In this document: positions 15,722 to 24,797 of the stretch, piece by piece
How positions within the stretch are numbered: the stretch's first letter is position 1
Layout of the letters: the number at the start of each line of letters is the position of its first letter
Translations under genes and position numbers: made by a program
Assembly (NCBI GenBank): GCA_029821495.1
Contig: JALGTG010000024.1
Span: 1 to 33,788, forward strand
From: Candidatus Hebobacteria bacterium
Lineage (GTDB): Bacteria > Armatimonadota > Hebobacteria > Hebobacterales > Hebobacteraceae
Length of the DNA: 33,788 nt
Reading direction: 5' to 3'
Notes under the pieces: model-generated
The model's input: only the letters and a program-made list of their open reading frames with translations
Databases searched by the model: none
Told to the model about the DNA's origin: nothing

Positions 15722-17350
15722 TCAGATGACCTCGGGGGAAGTCTCGACGTCCTCGGCGGTGGTGGGGAGGGTGGCGAAGGTTTGGCCGAGGTTCACGCCA
15801 GCGGTCTTGGCGCGGCGCCACATGATGATGAAGATGACAGCCCCAACAGACATGACGGCCGACCAGAGAAGAACGGTCGCCCCCGGGCCCTTGAGGAAAG
15901 GCACGGCAGCCAAGAGCGGGACAAGGAAGAGGATGGCGAGGAGTGCAACCGCGATTTGGGCGCGGCGCGAGCGAAGGAAGGATACGTGGGCCGCGATGCG
16001 AGGATTCCGGCGGGGTAGCGTGAGCACTGAGATAGCGACCAAGAGGTAGGTAAAGGTAAGAGCAAACACAACGATGTCAATGACATTGGTGTAGCTCTTT
16101 GACAGGGAGCAGGCTACGACGAAGCTCGTGGCGACGAGAGCGCAGGCGGTAAGGGCCCAGTGGGGGCTGTGGAAGCGTGGGTTGATGGCGGCGAGGCCCT
16201 TGGGAAAGACGCCATCGCGGGCCCAGGCGAAGAAGAGGCGGGAGGTGGCCAGGAGCATGGGAGGGATGTCGTTGGCGAGGGCGAGGGCGGCCATGAGAGC
16301 GATGAAGGCCGCCAGGGCCGGGTGCATGACGATGCCCAGCAGCAGCGGGACGGAGGCGTTGCCCCCGGCGACGTCAACGAAGCCGGCCACGAACTGCCAG
16401 CCGAAGGCGTGGTAGACGGCCCAACTGAAGAGGAGATAGTAGCCGCAGATAACGGCGGTGGCGATGAGGAAGGCGCGGGGTAGAATGCGACGGGCGTCGC
16501 GGGCCTCTCCGCCGGCCTGAGAGATGCCGGCGAATCCGATGTATGCGAAGAAGAGCCAGGCGACGGCGAGGGGAAGGGAGGTGAAGGGCTGCGGTTTGGA
16601 TGAGGCGCGGGCTTGGATGCCGCGGAAGTCGCGCGGGAAGGGCCTTCCTGGATCCTCTTCCCGCTGCTTCTTCTCGGCCTTGTCGAGGACATCGGTGATG
16701 GCGGTGCCGGGGCTGCGGTCGAAGGCGGTGGCGTACTGATCGGGGGTGGTTAGGGACCCGGTAACGACGACGGCGAGGCCGCCGGCGAGCATGAGCATCA
16801 TCAGGACGATGACGGTCCAGGCATAGGTGCGGACACCCAGGATGTTGACCAGCCAGAAGATCCAGATCATGGCGATGGGTATGACGAACTTGGCGGTAGT
16901 TGAGTTGAGAAAGGAGACTGTGCCCTCGACGTTGAGGTAGGTGTCGAGGTAGCCCAGCCCTGCGGCGAGCAGGCCGACGTCGAGGTAGGCGATGATGCCG
17001 ATTGCGGCGGCGAGGCCGAACCACTTGGAGAAGGTGGCCATGAAACCGAGGAAAGGATGGAGGGCGCGGGAGACATAGATATAGCCGCCTCCGGCGCGAG
17101 GCATGGCCGATGCCAGGACGGCATAGCAGAGAGCAGTGAAGAGAGCGGGGAAGACCCCAATGATGAAGGCGAGGGGGACGTAGGGGCCGATGCCGGGCAC
17201 CTTCTGCTGGATGTCGAGGGTGAGGTAGTTGATGCCGGCGCCGATGACGTTGCAGACGGCGGTGGCGACGAGGGCCAGGAGGCCGAGGTTGCGGACGAGG
17301 GTGATCTTGGAGCGCGCCCCGTCAGAGGCGCTCCGGTTGCTGGCGCTCAT
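15722..17350 (-). CDS. APC-superfamily amino acid permease
   Basis: A 542-residue membrane protein with about twelve helices. The first helix region reads TAVCNVIGAGINYL, a variant of the conserved helix-1 glycine motif of APC transporters, and ASAMPRAGGGYIYVSRAL is the classic helix 2-3 motif. A hydrophilic loop of ~50 residues (around PGRPFPRDFRG) is longer than usual. Such proteins move amino acids with protons, sodium or by exchange. GGGAG precedes the ATG. It lies 43 bases after the homocysteine methyltransferase gene on the same strand, so methionine or a related sulphur compound is a reasonable but unproven substrate. Confidence 0.9.
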   Translation of the reverse strand: MSASNRSASDGARSKITLVRNLGLLALVATAVCNVIGAGINYLTLDIQQKVPGIGPYVPLAFIIGVFPALFTALCYAVLASAMPRAGGGYIYVSRALHPFLGFMATFSKWFGLAAAIGIIAYLDVGLLAAGLGYLDTYLNVEGTVSFLNSTTAKFVIPIAMIWIFWLVNILGVRTYAWTVIVLMMLMLAGGLAVVVTGSLTTPDQYATAFDRSPGTAITDVLDKAEKKQREEDPGRPFPRDFRGIQARASSKPQPFTSLPLAVAWLFFAYIGFAGISQAGGEARDARRILPRAFLIATAVICGYYLLFSWAVYHAFGWQFVAGFVDVAGGNASVPLLLGIVMHPALAAFIALMAALALANDIPPMLLATSRLFFAWARDGVFPKGLAAINPRFHSPHWALTACALVATSFVVACSLSKSYTNVIDIVVFALTFTYLLVAISVLTLPRRNPRIAAHVSFLRSRRAQIAVALLAILFLVPLLAAVPFLKGPGATVLLWSAVMSVGAVIFIIMWRRAKTAGVNLGQTFATLPTTAEDVETSPEVI

Positions 17351-17393
17351 GTGCTACTCCCTGTGGCTGGCGAGGAGACGATGTTCGGGGCTG

Positions 17394-18284
17394 TTACTCG
17401 GCCTTGAGCAGGCGCGCGGCGATAGCCCGGATGTGGTCCGGGGTGGAACCGCAGCAGCCGCCGATGAGAGTGGCGCCGAGATCGCGGAGGCGGGGAGCGG
17501 CCTGCGCCATCACCTCCGGGGTCTCGGGGAAGATCGTGCCCGACTCCGCTCGCTGGGGCCGGCCGGCGTTTGGCTGGGCGATGAGAGGGAGTGAGGTGGC
17601 GTCGCGGAAGCCGGCGATGATGTCCACCATCTCGGCGGGGGAAATGGTGCCGCAGTTGGCACCGACGACGGAGGCGCCGGCGTCGGCGAGCTGGGTGGCT
17701 GCCTGCGGAGGGGAGACGCCGAAGGCGGTGTGGCCGTTGGGATCGAAGGCCATGGAAGCGGCAACGGGGATGCCGGTTGCAGCGGCTGCCGCGACGGCGA
17801 GGAGGGCTTCCTCAATGGCGCTCATGGTCTCGACGATGAGGAAGTCAACGCCGGCGTCGGCGAGGGCCTGTGCCTGCTCTTCGAAGGCGGCGCGCGCGGC
17901 ATCTTCCGGGAAGTCGCCGTAGGGCTGGAGGATCTTGCCGGTGGGGCCGATGCGGCCGGCGACAAAGGCGCGGTCGCCGGCCGTCTCACGGGCGAGGTCG
18001 GCGCCAGCGGCGTTTAGTTCAGCGGTGCGGTCCCCGAGGCCGTGGCGGTCGAGAGCAGGGCGGCTGCCCTGAAAGGTGTTGGTCTGGATCAGGTCGGAGC
18101 CGGCGTCGAGGAAGCCCTTGTGGGCGGCGCGGACGGCGTCCGGCTGGTCAACGTTGAGCAGCTCGAGGGAATGGCCAGGGGTGTGTCCTTCGGCGCTCAG
18201 AGTGGTGCCCATGGCGCCGTCGCCGATGAGGAGGCCGCCCTGAAGTCGCTGTCTGAGCTCTGCCGCTCGGCCGTCGGGTGTCAT
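17394..18284 (-). CDS. Homocysteine S-methyltransferase family protein
   Basis: A 296-residue zinc-dependent methyltransferase barrel. LLIGDGAMGTTL is the N-terminal hallmark, and the zinc cysteines appear as GANCG and the late GGCCGS. The family transfers a methyl group to homocysteine to give methionine, using S-methylmethionine, betaine or, in MetH, methyl-folate via cobalamin. Size and motifs resemble the N-terminal module of MetH or stand-alone MmuM/BHMT-like enzymes; the methyl donor cannot be told. It is first in an operon with the amino acid permease and is divergent from a methylthioadenosine/purine phosphorylase, which points to methionine metabolism. No ribosome site precedes the ATG; the transcript appears nearly leaderless. 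Confidence 0.9.
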   Translation of the reverse strand: MTPDGRAAELRQRLQGGLLIGDGAMGTTLSAEGHTPGHSLELLNVDQPDAVRAAHKGFLDAGSDLIQTNTFQGSRPALDRHGLGDRTAELNAAGADLARETAGDRAFVAGRIGPTGKILQPYGDFPEDAARAAFEEQAQALADAGVDFLIVETMSAIEEALLAVAAAAATGIPVAASMAFDPNGHTAFGVSPPQAATQLADAGASVVGANCGTISPAEMVDIIAGFRDATSLPLIAQPNAGRPQRAESGTIFPETPEVMAQAAPRLRDLGATLIGGCCGSTPDHIRAIAARLLKAE

Positions 18285-18293
18285 AGTACAGGG

Positions 18294-18323
18294 ATTTTAC
18301 CTTGACGCTTTCACGGGTGTCAA
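18294..18323 (-). promoter_or_regulatory. Promoter of the homocysteine methyltransferase-permease operon
   Basis: On the minus strand TTGACA (18323-18318) and TAAAAT (18299-18294) are separated by 18 bases. The predicted start near 18287 is only about three bases before the ATG at 18284, implying a leaderless message. CTTGAC (18301-18306) and GTCAAG (18319-18324) form an inverted repeat that overlaps the -35 box and could be an operator. Confidence 0.7.
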
Positions 18324-18399
18324 GCAAGCCGGACGGAGGGGACAGGAGGGGAGAGGTGAATTAGAAGGTGAGACAGATTGAGGGGAGCGGAGGAGAGCG

Positions 18400-19188
18400 A
18401 TGGAGTTCGGGGTGATCGGCGGCACTGGTTTCTACGGGGTGTGCGAGGGAGAAGAGGCGGAGACTCTGAGAGTGGAGACTCGATACGGGGTGGTGGAGGT
18501 GGACCGGGCGAGGCTGGGAGGGGTGGAGGTTGCGTTTGTGGCGCGGCACGGGAAGGAGCACAGCGTGCCGCCGCATCGGGTGAACTACCGGGGGAATATG
18601 GCGGCGCTGCGGGAGCTTGGGATTAGGAACGTGCTGGCGTCTGCGGCGGTTGGCTCAATGTCGGAGGAGCTGCCGCCGGGGTCGCTCGTGGTGCTGACGC
18701 AGTTCCTCGACTTCACACGAAACCGGCCGAGCACGTTCTTCGATGGGGAGGAGGGGGAGGTGAGGCACGTGGATATGACCGAGCCTTACTGCGCGCATCT
18801 GCGTGCGGAGCTGCAGGCGGCCGCCGAGGAGCTGGGAGAGAAGGTTCGGCCGGAGGGGACGTATGTGTGTGCAGAGGGGCCGCGATTCGAGACGGCGGCG
18901 GAGATCGAGATGTTCAAGAAATTGAGCGGCGATGTGGTGGGGATGACGAGCGTGCCGGAGGTGGTGCTGGCGCGGGAGGCGGAGATGTGCTATGCAGCAG
19001 TGGGCATCGTGACGAACTGGGCGGCCGGGGTATCGAAAGAGCCTTTGAAACATGATGCAGTAAGCGCTTTCATGGATCGGCAGACGCCGCGGGTGAGGGA
19101 GCTGTTCCGGGAGGTGGTGAAGACGCACAGGGAGGTCGCCGGAACGCCTCAGGCGACGTGCACGTGTCGGCCATGCAAGGAGGGGTAG
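18400..19188 (+). CDS. MTAP/MTIP-type nucleoside phosphorylase
   Basis: A 262-residue phosphorylase of the methylthioadenosine phosphorylase family. FGVIGGTGFYG begins it, ARHGKEHSVPPHRVNYRGN is the phosphate/ribose site, and GMTSVPEVVLAREAEMCYA is the family signature. The base-contact segment reads VTNWAAG. Adenine-specific MTAP has Asp here, while Asn is typical of enzymes using 6-oxopurines (methylthioinosine, inosine or guanosine). The product annotation as strict MTAP is therefore uncertain. The last residues carry CTCRPC, an unusual cysteine tail. A strong GGAGGAGAG precedes the ATG. It is divergent from a homocysteine methyltransferase, fitting methionine or purine salvage. Confidence 0.9.
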   Translation: MEFGVIGGTGFYGVCEGEEAETLRVETRYGVVEVDRARLGGVEVAFVARHGKEHSVPPHRVNYRGNMAALRELGIRNVLASAAVGSMSEELPPGSLVVLTQFLDFTRNRPSTFFDGEEGEVRHVDMTEPYCAHLRAELQAAAEELGEKVRPEGTYVCAEGPRFETAAEIEMFKKLSGDVVGMTSVPEVVLAREAEMCYAAVGIVTNWAAGVSKEPLKHDAVSAFMDRQTPRVRELFREVVKTHREVAGTPQATCTCRPCKEG

Positions 19189-19214
19189 GGGAGGAGGGGA
19201 GAGAACGGCCGGCG

Positions 19215-20132
19215 GTGAGCGAGCGGGCGCTGTGGTGGGCGGCGCTGCAGCAGGTCGGCGGGATAGGGGCGGGGACGATGCTCCGCCTGGCGCGAACGTT
19301 TGGATCCGTGGAGGAGGCGGCGCGGGCATCGCGACGCGAGCTGATGGCGCGGGGGAGGCTCTCGGCAGAGCAGGCCGAAGCGGTGGCCGGTCTGGGGGAT
19401 GGGATGCCGCAGGTGCGGGCCAGGGTTGAAGCGTGGCGGGAACAGAGCATCGAGCTGGTGGAGATGGAGGATGCGGGGTATCCACGCGGGCTGCGGGACT
19501 TGCGCAGCCCGCCGCCGCTGGTGTACGTGCGGGGGAGTCTGTTGGCGGAGGACGAACGCGCGGTGGCAGTGGTGGGAACGCGGAGTCCGAGCCGAGCGGG
19601 AGCGCGGGTGGCAAGGAGACTGGCGCGGGGGCTGGCGGAGAGGGGGTTGGCGATAGTGAGCGGACTGGCGAGGGGGATCGATACGGCGGGGCACCGGGGC
19701 GCGCTTGCGGCAGAGCAGGGGAGGACGATCGCGGTGCTGGGGAGCGGGGTGATGGAGATCTATCCGCCGGAGAACGGGATGCTGGCGCGGCGGATTGTGG
19801 AGCGGGGGTGCTTGATGGCAGAGGTGCCACCAGAGACGCGGGTGGATCGGCGGCTGCTGCTGGCGCGAGATCGGATTCAAGCGGCGCTGGCGCGAGCGGT
19901 GATCGTGGTCCAGGCACATGGCGGGTGTGGGAGCATGGTGACGGCGCGGCATGCCGTGCAGTGCGGCCGAGCGCTGTTCGGAGTGCCGTGGGAGAAGGCG
20001 CCGTTCTCGGAGGGGTGGAGGGAGCTTAGGGAGATGGGGGCACGGCCTATCGCGAAGGATGTGGAGTTGGAGGCGCTGGCTGACGAGATTGAGGAGGGGT
20101 CGAGTGGGATGGGGGAAGGGCTGCTGCTCTAG
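19215..20132 (+). CDS. dprA: DNA-processing protein DprA/Smf
   Basis: A RecA-loading DNA-processing protein used in natural transformation and found widely. The Rossmann-type core has VAVVGTRSPSRAG, SGLARGIDTAGHRGAL and SMVTARHAVQCGRALFGVP, with a helical N-terminal region around LQQVGGIGAGTMLRL. The track begins at GTG 19158, inside the phosphorylase gene. GTG 19215 (giving SERALWWAALQQ) follows GGGGAGAG and leaves a 26-base gap, so it is preferred; ATG 19173 has no ribosome site. The C-terminal winged-helix domain of longer DprA proteins is absent. Its stop overlaps the convergent YfhO-like gene by four bases. Confidence 0.92.
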   Translation: MSERALWWAALQQVGGIGAGTMLRLARTFGSVEEAARASRRELMARGRLSAEQAEAVAGLGDGMPQVRARVEAWREQSIELVEMEDAGYPRGLRDLRSPPPLVYVRGSLLAEDERAVAVVGTRSPSRAGARVARRLARGLAERGLAIVSGLARGIDTAGHRGALAAEQGRTIAVLGSGVMEIYPPENGMLARRIVERGCLMAEVPPETRVDRRLLLARDRIQAALARAVIVVQAHGGCGSMVTARHAVQCGRALFGVPWEKAPFSEGWRELREMGARPIAKDVELEALADEIEEGSSGMGEGLLL

Positions 20133-22228
20133 GATGAGCGACGAGCTCGCGAAGCGAGCGCTGCGAGCATCAGGAGCGCCCAGAGGCCGAGCGACGCGAG
20201 GGTGACGGCGCGGCCCACTATGAGCCCGCGCGGGCGGTAGAGGAACTCGACAGTATGCTCTCCGCCGGGCAGGGGAGTGCCCATAAGGACACTCTCCACT
20301 CGGGCGAGTGGGGCCGGGTCGCCGTCGAGAAGGACCTTCCAGCCGGGATCCCAGCGTTCGTTGAGGACGAGGAAGGAGTCGTCCTCTGCGTCTGTGTGTA
20401 CGATGATGTGCTCGGGACGAGGCTCGTCCACGCTCACAGCTTGCGGTGGAACCTGCGTGGGGCGATGGTTCGCGCCCAACGTGAATGCCCTAGGGTAGGA
20501 ATCCGGATTCAGGTAGACCGTGAAGGGCGGGGCGCTGACGGCATTCAGCGCGGGTGCGTCAGCGCCGGGCGGCAGGGCGAGCCACCGGACGCCGAGGAGG
20601 GAGAGCTTACGGAGGTCGTGAGGCGGGGTGCCCGCCTCCGCGATGGCGGATGACCGGAAGAGCCTGTAATCCGGGTCAACGAGGGTGTCGTAGCCGTAGA
20701 TGATGCGGAGGCCGAACGACTGGGGGACGTTGGCCGGCAGACAGGCGCGGGCCTCGAACCAGCCGTCCGGATTCTGCGCCCAGCCACCGGGCGGGAGCCA
20801 GTCGGCCCAGATCTCAATCGGCGAGCCAATGAGAGCGCGCCCCCAGGTGGCGTCCTGCTGAAGTGAGTGGACGACGCGGGGAGTTGCCGTGCATGCCTCA
20901 AGGCCGGCGAGTGGGGCGAGTGGGCGGTCGAAGAGCATAAGGTCCGAGGTCGAGAGCACGGCCGCTGCTGCGCCGCAGATGAGCAGGCGGCGGCCGACCT
21001 TGAATGAGCGGAGAGCGGCGAGGGTCTCCCAGCCATAGCCCGTGAGGAGAGCGGCGGCGAAGGTGAAGAGGAAGATGAATCGAGCGGGAACGCGGAAGTC
21101 GGCGAAGCCCGGGAGGAAACGGAGGATCGGGTAGGTGGGGTGGCCCCTGGCGAGGGCGAGGAAGATCGCGATGAGGGCAAAGACGGCGAGCGTCCAGCCG
21201 CGGCGAGCGGCGGCGCCGATGCAAGCGAGGGCGAGGGGGGCAAGACCGATGTAGAGGACGTACTCCCAGTAGTAGCGCTCGCCCCGGTAGGTGTTGACAG
21301 CAGGAGTGCCCTGCCAGTTGGGGGCGATTAGGCCGAGGAGGTGCCTCGGCAACAGCGAGAAGCGGGTGACATATGCGAGAGCGCCGCGCTCGCCGTGGGG
21401 GGCGATGGCGGCGAGGTCGGCGGTGAGGAGGAGCTGCACTGCGGCGAGGCCGGCGCCGAGGCAGAAAGTGATTGCGAGCACTGCGGCAGCGCGGAGCACA
21501 GGCTTTGCGTCGCGCTGACGGCGGGATTGGATGAGCCGCCAGGCAACCCAGAAGAGCAGTGTGAGAGATGTCAGAAAGATGGTCTGGGGATGGCCGCAGA
21601 GGGCTGCGGCGGCCCACGCTAGCGCTGCCAAACACGCGTTTGCCAACAGGTTGCCCCGCCAGGCGCGTTGGATGAACAGGATGGTGAGGGGCAGCCAGGC
21701 GGCCGCGCAGATGAGGCTGACGTGGTGGAGGTGGGCGAAAAGGTAGCCGCTGAAGGAGAACGTGAGGGCCGCCAACCAAGCGGCGAATGGAGAGAGGCCG
21801 AGAGCGCGGGCGAGCAGGTACATGGAGACCGCGGCGAGGAGGAGATGAGAGATGACAAGCCAGTTGATGGCGGCGGGGGAGGGGAGGAGCCAGGAAATGA
21901 GGAGGGAGGGAGGATAGAAGGCGGCGATTTGACCCTCGGCCGCGATTGGGTAGCCGCAGAAGATGTAGGGCGACCATAGGGGAAGGCGGCCCGCCTTAAG
22001 GGACTCGTGCAGCAGCGCCTTGGCAGGCTCGAAGAAGTAGCAGATGTCGCTGTGGATGAGGAAGCCGCGGAGGAGTGCCGCGCGCCACAGGAAGCCGAGG
22101 TGGAGGAGGAGCAACGCCCCTATGCCGATGAAATCGTGCCGTCGCGACCAGACGGGCCGCGCCTCTCCCGCGACAGGCCCGCGTCCCGCGGGGCCTCCCC
22201 TGCTGCTCTCGCACGTCTTTCTGGCCAT
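20129..22228 (-). CDS. YfhO-like multi-pass membrane protein (GT-C type)
   Basis: A 699-residue protein with about a dozen helices in its first ~430 residues and one at the C-terminus after a soluble region. LLRGFLIHSDICYFFEPAK with an Asp in the first loop and PLWSPYIFCGYPIAAEGQ are characteristic of YfhO-family GT-C proteins, which are linked to glycosylation of teichoic acids or other envelope glycans. The C-terminal soluble domain ends with DPGWKVLLDGDPAPL and HTVEFLYRPRG, also standard for the family. The ATG lacks a clear ribosome site. It lies 245 bases downstream of a SAM methyltransferase on the same strand. Confidence 0.85.
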   Translation of the reverse strand: MARKTCESSRGGPAGRGPVAGEARPVWSRRHDFIGIGALLLLHLGFLWRAALLRGFLIHSDICYFFEPAKALLHESLKAGRLPLWSPYIFCGYPIAAEGQIAAFYPPSLLISWLLPSPAAINWLVISHLLLAAVSMYLLARALGLSPFAAWLAALTFSFSGYLFAHLHHVSLICAAAWLPLTILFIQRAWRGNLLANACLAALAWAAAALCGHPQTIFLTSLTLLFWVAWRLIQSRRQRDAKPVLRAAAVLAITFCLGAGLAAVQLLLTADLAAIAPHGERGALAYVTRFSLLPRHLLGLIAPNWQGTPAVNTYRGERYYWEYVLYIGLAPLALACIGAAARRGWTLAVFALIAIFLALARGHPTYPILRFLPGFADFRVPARFIFLFTFAAALLTGYGWETLAALRSFKVGRRLLICGAAAAVLSTSDLMLFDRPLAPLAGLEACTATPRVVHSLQQDATWGRALIGSPIEIWADWLPPGGWAQNPDGWFEARACLPANVPQSFGLRIIYGYDTLVDPDYRLFRSSAIAEAGTPPHDLRKLSLLGVRWLALPPGADAPALNAVSAPPFTVYLNPDSYPRAFTLGANHRPTQVPPQAVSVDEPRPEHIIVHTDAEDDSFLVLNERWDPGWKVLLDGDPAPLARVESVLMGTPLPGGEHTVEFLYRPRGLIVGRAVTLASLGLWALLMLAALASRARRSS

Positions 22229-22473
22229 CCTGGGAGTCTTTCTGGGCGGGCGAGAGGTAGACCTACCGATTGGCGGCGGTGAATTGGGGTGAGGCAGGGC
22301 CGCGAGGCGGAGGGGGAGGGGCGCGAGTTGGCGTTTTGGGGACTAGTTGGAAATGCGCATTCTACGTCCGATAATTACTGTTATGTTACATATTGCTCTC
22401 CCGGGGGAAGGGCACGACTGATCGGCGGCGGTGCGGAGTGCGGATCGGCTGCTGGGTGTGAGCCTGCGAGTGG

Positions 22474-23244
22474 CTAGTCTGGGAGAGCCGCGACGTAGAA
22501 GACTCGGTCGCTTTCTGGGGTCGGAGGCGTGGTGCGGTATGCGTCGTAGGCAGTAATGCTCGCGAAGCCGGCATCTGTGAGGACCGATCTTAGGTCAGCG
22601 TCGGTGTAGGCTCGCTGCTGATGGACGATGGAGATGCGCTCGTTTGTGTCAACGACTCGGAAATCCATTTTGATGCGACTGAGCTGGGTCTTTGGGTTGT
22701 ACCTGCTCCGCCAGCGATACTCGACGGGAGATCCGGGCCTGTTCCGCTGAGTGAAGAGCTCCTGCTCGAGTGCTGTGACAGTATTGACGTCGAAGATCAA
22801 CAGGGCTGCAGGCTTGAGAGCGGCGCGGACGTTGGCAAACGCCTGTTTGAGCTCGGTGGGTTCGAGGATGTAATTGAAGCTGTCGTAGAGGCAGACGGCG
22901 TGGTCGAAGCTGGGTGGCAGGTGGAAGTCGGCGAGGTCGCGGCAGAGGAAGGGGATGTCCAGGCACTGGGCAGCGGCTTTCTTCCGTGCCTGCTGGAGCA
23001 TGGGATCGGAGCAGTCTATCCCGGTGACTCGGCAGCCGAGGGCGGCGAACTCGAGCGCCATTGATCCGGTGCCGGTGGCGAGGTCGAGGACGGCGCTGTC
23101 GCGGCGGACGGGACGGCCGGCGCGGGAGGCGAGCAAGACGACGTACTGAGTCCAGAGGTCATAAGGGACGTTGGACATGAGGGTGTCGTAATGGGGGGCA
23201 ATGGGGGCGAAGGGGTCAGAGGGGTTTCGGCCGCGCGAGGGCAT
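22474..23244 (-). CDS. Class I SAM-dependent methyltransferase
   Basis: A 256-residue methyltransferase. Motif I is [16 protein letters not shown], followed by [11 protein letters not shown] and a later [14 protein letters not shown], the usual arrangement for small-molecule methyltransferases of the UbiE/YqeM-like kind. The substrate cannot be inferred. It lies 25 bases after the DAHP synthase gene on the same strand, so it may share that transcript. Length is normal and no motif is broken. Confidence 0.85.
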   Translation of the reverse strand: MPSRGRNPSDPFAPIAPHYDTLMSNVPYDLWTQYVVLLASRAGRPVRRDSAVLDLATGTGSMALEFAALGCRVTGIDCSDPMLQQARKKAAAQCLDIPFLCRDLADFHLPPSFDHAVCLYDSFNYILEPTELKQAFANVRAALKPAALLIFDVNTVTALEQELFTQRNRPGSPVEYRWRSRYNPKTQLSRIKMDFRVVDTNERISIVHQQRAYTDADLRSVLTDAGFASITAYDAYRTTPPTPESDRVFYVAALPD

Positions 23245-23251
23245 GCGCTGA

Positions 23252-23270
23252 GGGTCCTCCCCTACTCCGC
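23252..23270. repeat. Dispersed 19-bp repeat (copy 1)
   Basis: GGGTCCTCCCCTACTCCGC is identical to 32487-32505. This copy lies between the methyltransferase start and the DAHP synthase stop. An exact 19-mer is not expected by chance in a window of this size. Confidence 0.6.
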
Positions 23271-24307
23271 TACTCGCACGGCACCGGCAGTTCGCGGCCG
23301 ATGGCCGTGGCGAGCCCAGTAAGCGATTGCATGAGGTCGGAGAACTTGTCCGGACGGAGGGACTGCGGGCCGTCGGAAAGAGCGGCGGCCGGGTTGGGGT
23401 GGACTTCTATCATGAGGCCGTCGGCACCGGCAGCGACGGCGGCGAGGGCCACGGCCTTCACGTAGTGCCAGTCGCCGGTGGCGTGGCTGGGGTCGGCTAT
23501 GACGGGGAGGTGGCTGAGGCGCTTCATGACGGGAATAGCGTTGAGGTCGAGCGTGTAGCGAGTGGCGTCTTCGAAGGTAGTGATGCCGCGCTCGCAGAGG
23601 ATGACGTTGGGGTTGCCCTCGAGCATGACATACTCGCAGGCCATGAGAAGGTCGCGGACGCGGCAGCCTGGATTCCGTTTGAGGATGACGGGCTTGCCGG
23701 TCTGACCGACCTCCTGGAGGAGGCGGAAGTTCTGCATATTGCGGGCGCCGACCTGGATGATGTCGGCGTACTGGACTATGTCGTCGAGGTCGTTGGGGTG
23801 GAGCACTTCCGTGACGATGGGGAGGCCGACGAGTTCGCGCGCCTCGGCCAGGATTTGGAGGCCGGCGACGCCGAGTCCCTGGAAGCTGTAGGGTGAGGTG
23901 CGAGGTTTGAAGGCGCCGCCGCGCAATGCGTTGGCGCCGGCTTGCTTCACGGTGCGGGCGGTCTCGATCATCTGCTCGCGGTTTTCGACGCTGCACGGCC
24001 CGGCGATGACGGTGAGCCGGGGGCCGCCGATGGCGACGGTGCCGATGTCGACGAGGGAGGGCTCGGCACGAGTGCGGCGGGAGGCGAGCTTGTAGGGTTC
24101 GGAGATGAGGGTGACGCGCTCCACGCCCGGGAGAGCGGAGAAATGGTCCACGAGCTCGGCCTTCTCGGCGTCAACAGCGCCGAGGAGGGCGATGACCTTC
24201 CGCTCGACACCTGGGTTGACCCAGGGGCGAAAGCCGGCGCCCTCGACGGCGCGGAGGACGGCGTCCACCTCGGACTCAGGAGCGCCGGTCTGCATTATGA
24301 TGACCAC
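23270..24307 (-). CDS. aroF: 3-deoxy-7-phosphoheptulonate (DAHP) synthase, type I-beta
   Basis: A 345-residue first enzyme of the shikimate pathway, joining phosphoenolpyruvate and erythrose 4-phosphate. An N-terminal ferredoxin-like regulatory domain (~1-75) precedes the barrel, which shows [38 protein letters not shown] and [13 protein letters not shown]. This is the AroF/AroG-like I-beta layout found in Thermotoga and many Gram-positive lineages, where the extra domain gives feedback inhibition by aromatic amino acids. The GTG start is 15 bases after the DUF151 gene's stop. Confidence 0.95.
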   Translation of the reverse strand: MVIIMQTGAPESEVDAVLRAVEGAGFRPWVNPGVERKVIALLGAVDAEKAELVDHFSALPGVERVTLISEPYKLASRRTRAEPSLVDIGTVAIGGPRLTVIAGPCSVENREQMIETARTVKQAGANALRGGAFKPRTSPYSFQGLGVAGLQILAEARELVGLPIVTEVLHPNDLDDIVQYADIIQVGARNMQNFRLLQEVGQTGKPVILKRNPGCRVRDLLMACEYVMLEGNPNVILCERGITTFEDATRYTLDLNAIPVMKRLSHLPVIADPSHATGDWHYVKAVALAAVAAGADGLMIEVHPNPAAALSDGPQSLRPDKFSDLMQSLTGLATAIGRELPVPCE

Positions 24308-24322
24308 TGCGTCGGCCTCGGG

Positions 24323-24766
24323 CTAGGGGGTGTCGGGATCGGTCTGGGCGATCTGGTTGAGCACGCTTTCTGTGGCGAAGATGGGGACTTCGGCACGGAG
24401 AGCGAGGGCGACCGCATCGCCGGGGCGGGCTTCGATGGAAAGGGCGCCCTGGGCGGTGTGGAGATGGAGTGTGGCGTGGAAGTCGTGGTCCGTGAAGTCG
24501 TCGATGACGACTCTATGGATGTCCGCTGAGAGCTTCTGGATGAGCCGAAGAGCGAGGTCGTGGGTGAGGGGTCGGGGGACTATCTGTTGCTGGACGGAGA
24601 TGTGGATGGCGAGGCCCTCGCAGGAGCCAATGGGCACGCGGAGCTCCCTCTCGCTGGGGTCACGGAGGACGAGGAGGGGTATGCGCTGCTCCTCATCGCG
24701 GAGCTCGATTCGGTGCTCGAAGACCCCGACGACCTGGACCTCGACTTCACCCGGTGGGCTGGTCAC
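24323..24766 (-). CDS. Bifunctional nuclease family (DUF151) protein
   Basis: A 147-residue DUF151 protein. VEVQVVGVFEHRIELRDEEQRIPLLVL opens it and ARPGDAVALALRAEVPIFATESVL is the family's conserved C-terminal motif. Members have been described as bifunctional RNase/DNase in plants, and the fold is present in many bacteria where the role is unclear. GTG start. It sits between rho and DAHP synthase on the same strand, with short gaps to both (31 and 15 bases), so it is probably read from the rho transcript. Confidence 0.9.
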   Translation of the reverse strand: MTSPPGEVEVQVVGVFEHRIELRDEEQRIPLLVLRDPSERELRVPIGSCEGLAIHISVQQQIVPRPLTHDLALRLIQKLSADIHRVVIDDFTDHDFHATLHLHTAQGALSIEARPGDAVALALRAEVPIFATESVLNQIAQTDPDTP

Positions 24767-24797
24767 GGTCGGCAGCTCCGGTCGGGGCGGAGGGGGT

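Noticed and set aside
14409-15821. 470- and 410-residue minus-strand ORFs opposite ftsZ
   Set aside because: No domain and fully antisense to a typical FtsZ sequence.
22229-22473. AT-richer patch around 22341-22400 as a transferred element or origin
   Set aside because: It is only ~60 bases, with no repeats, DnaA boxes or mobile genes; probably an ordinary intergenic control region.
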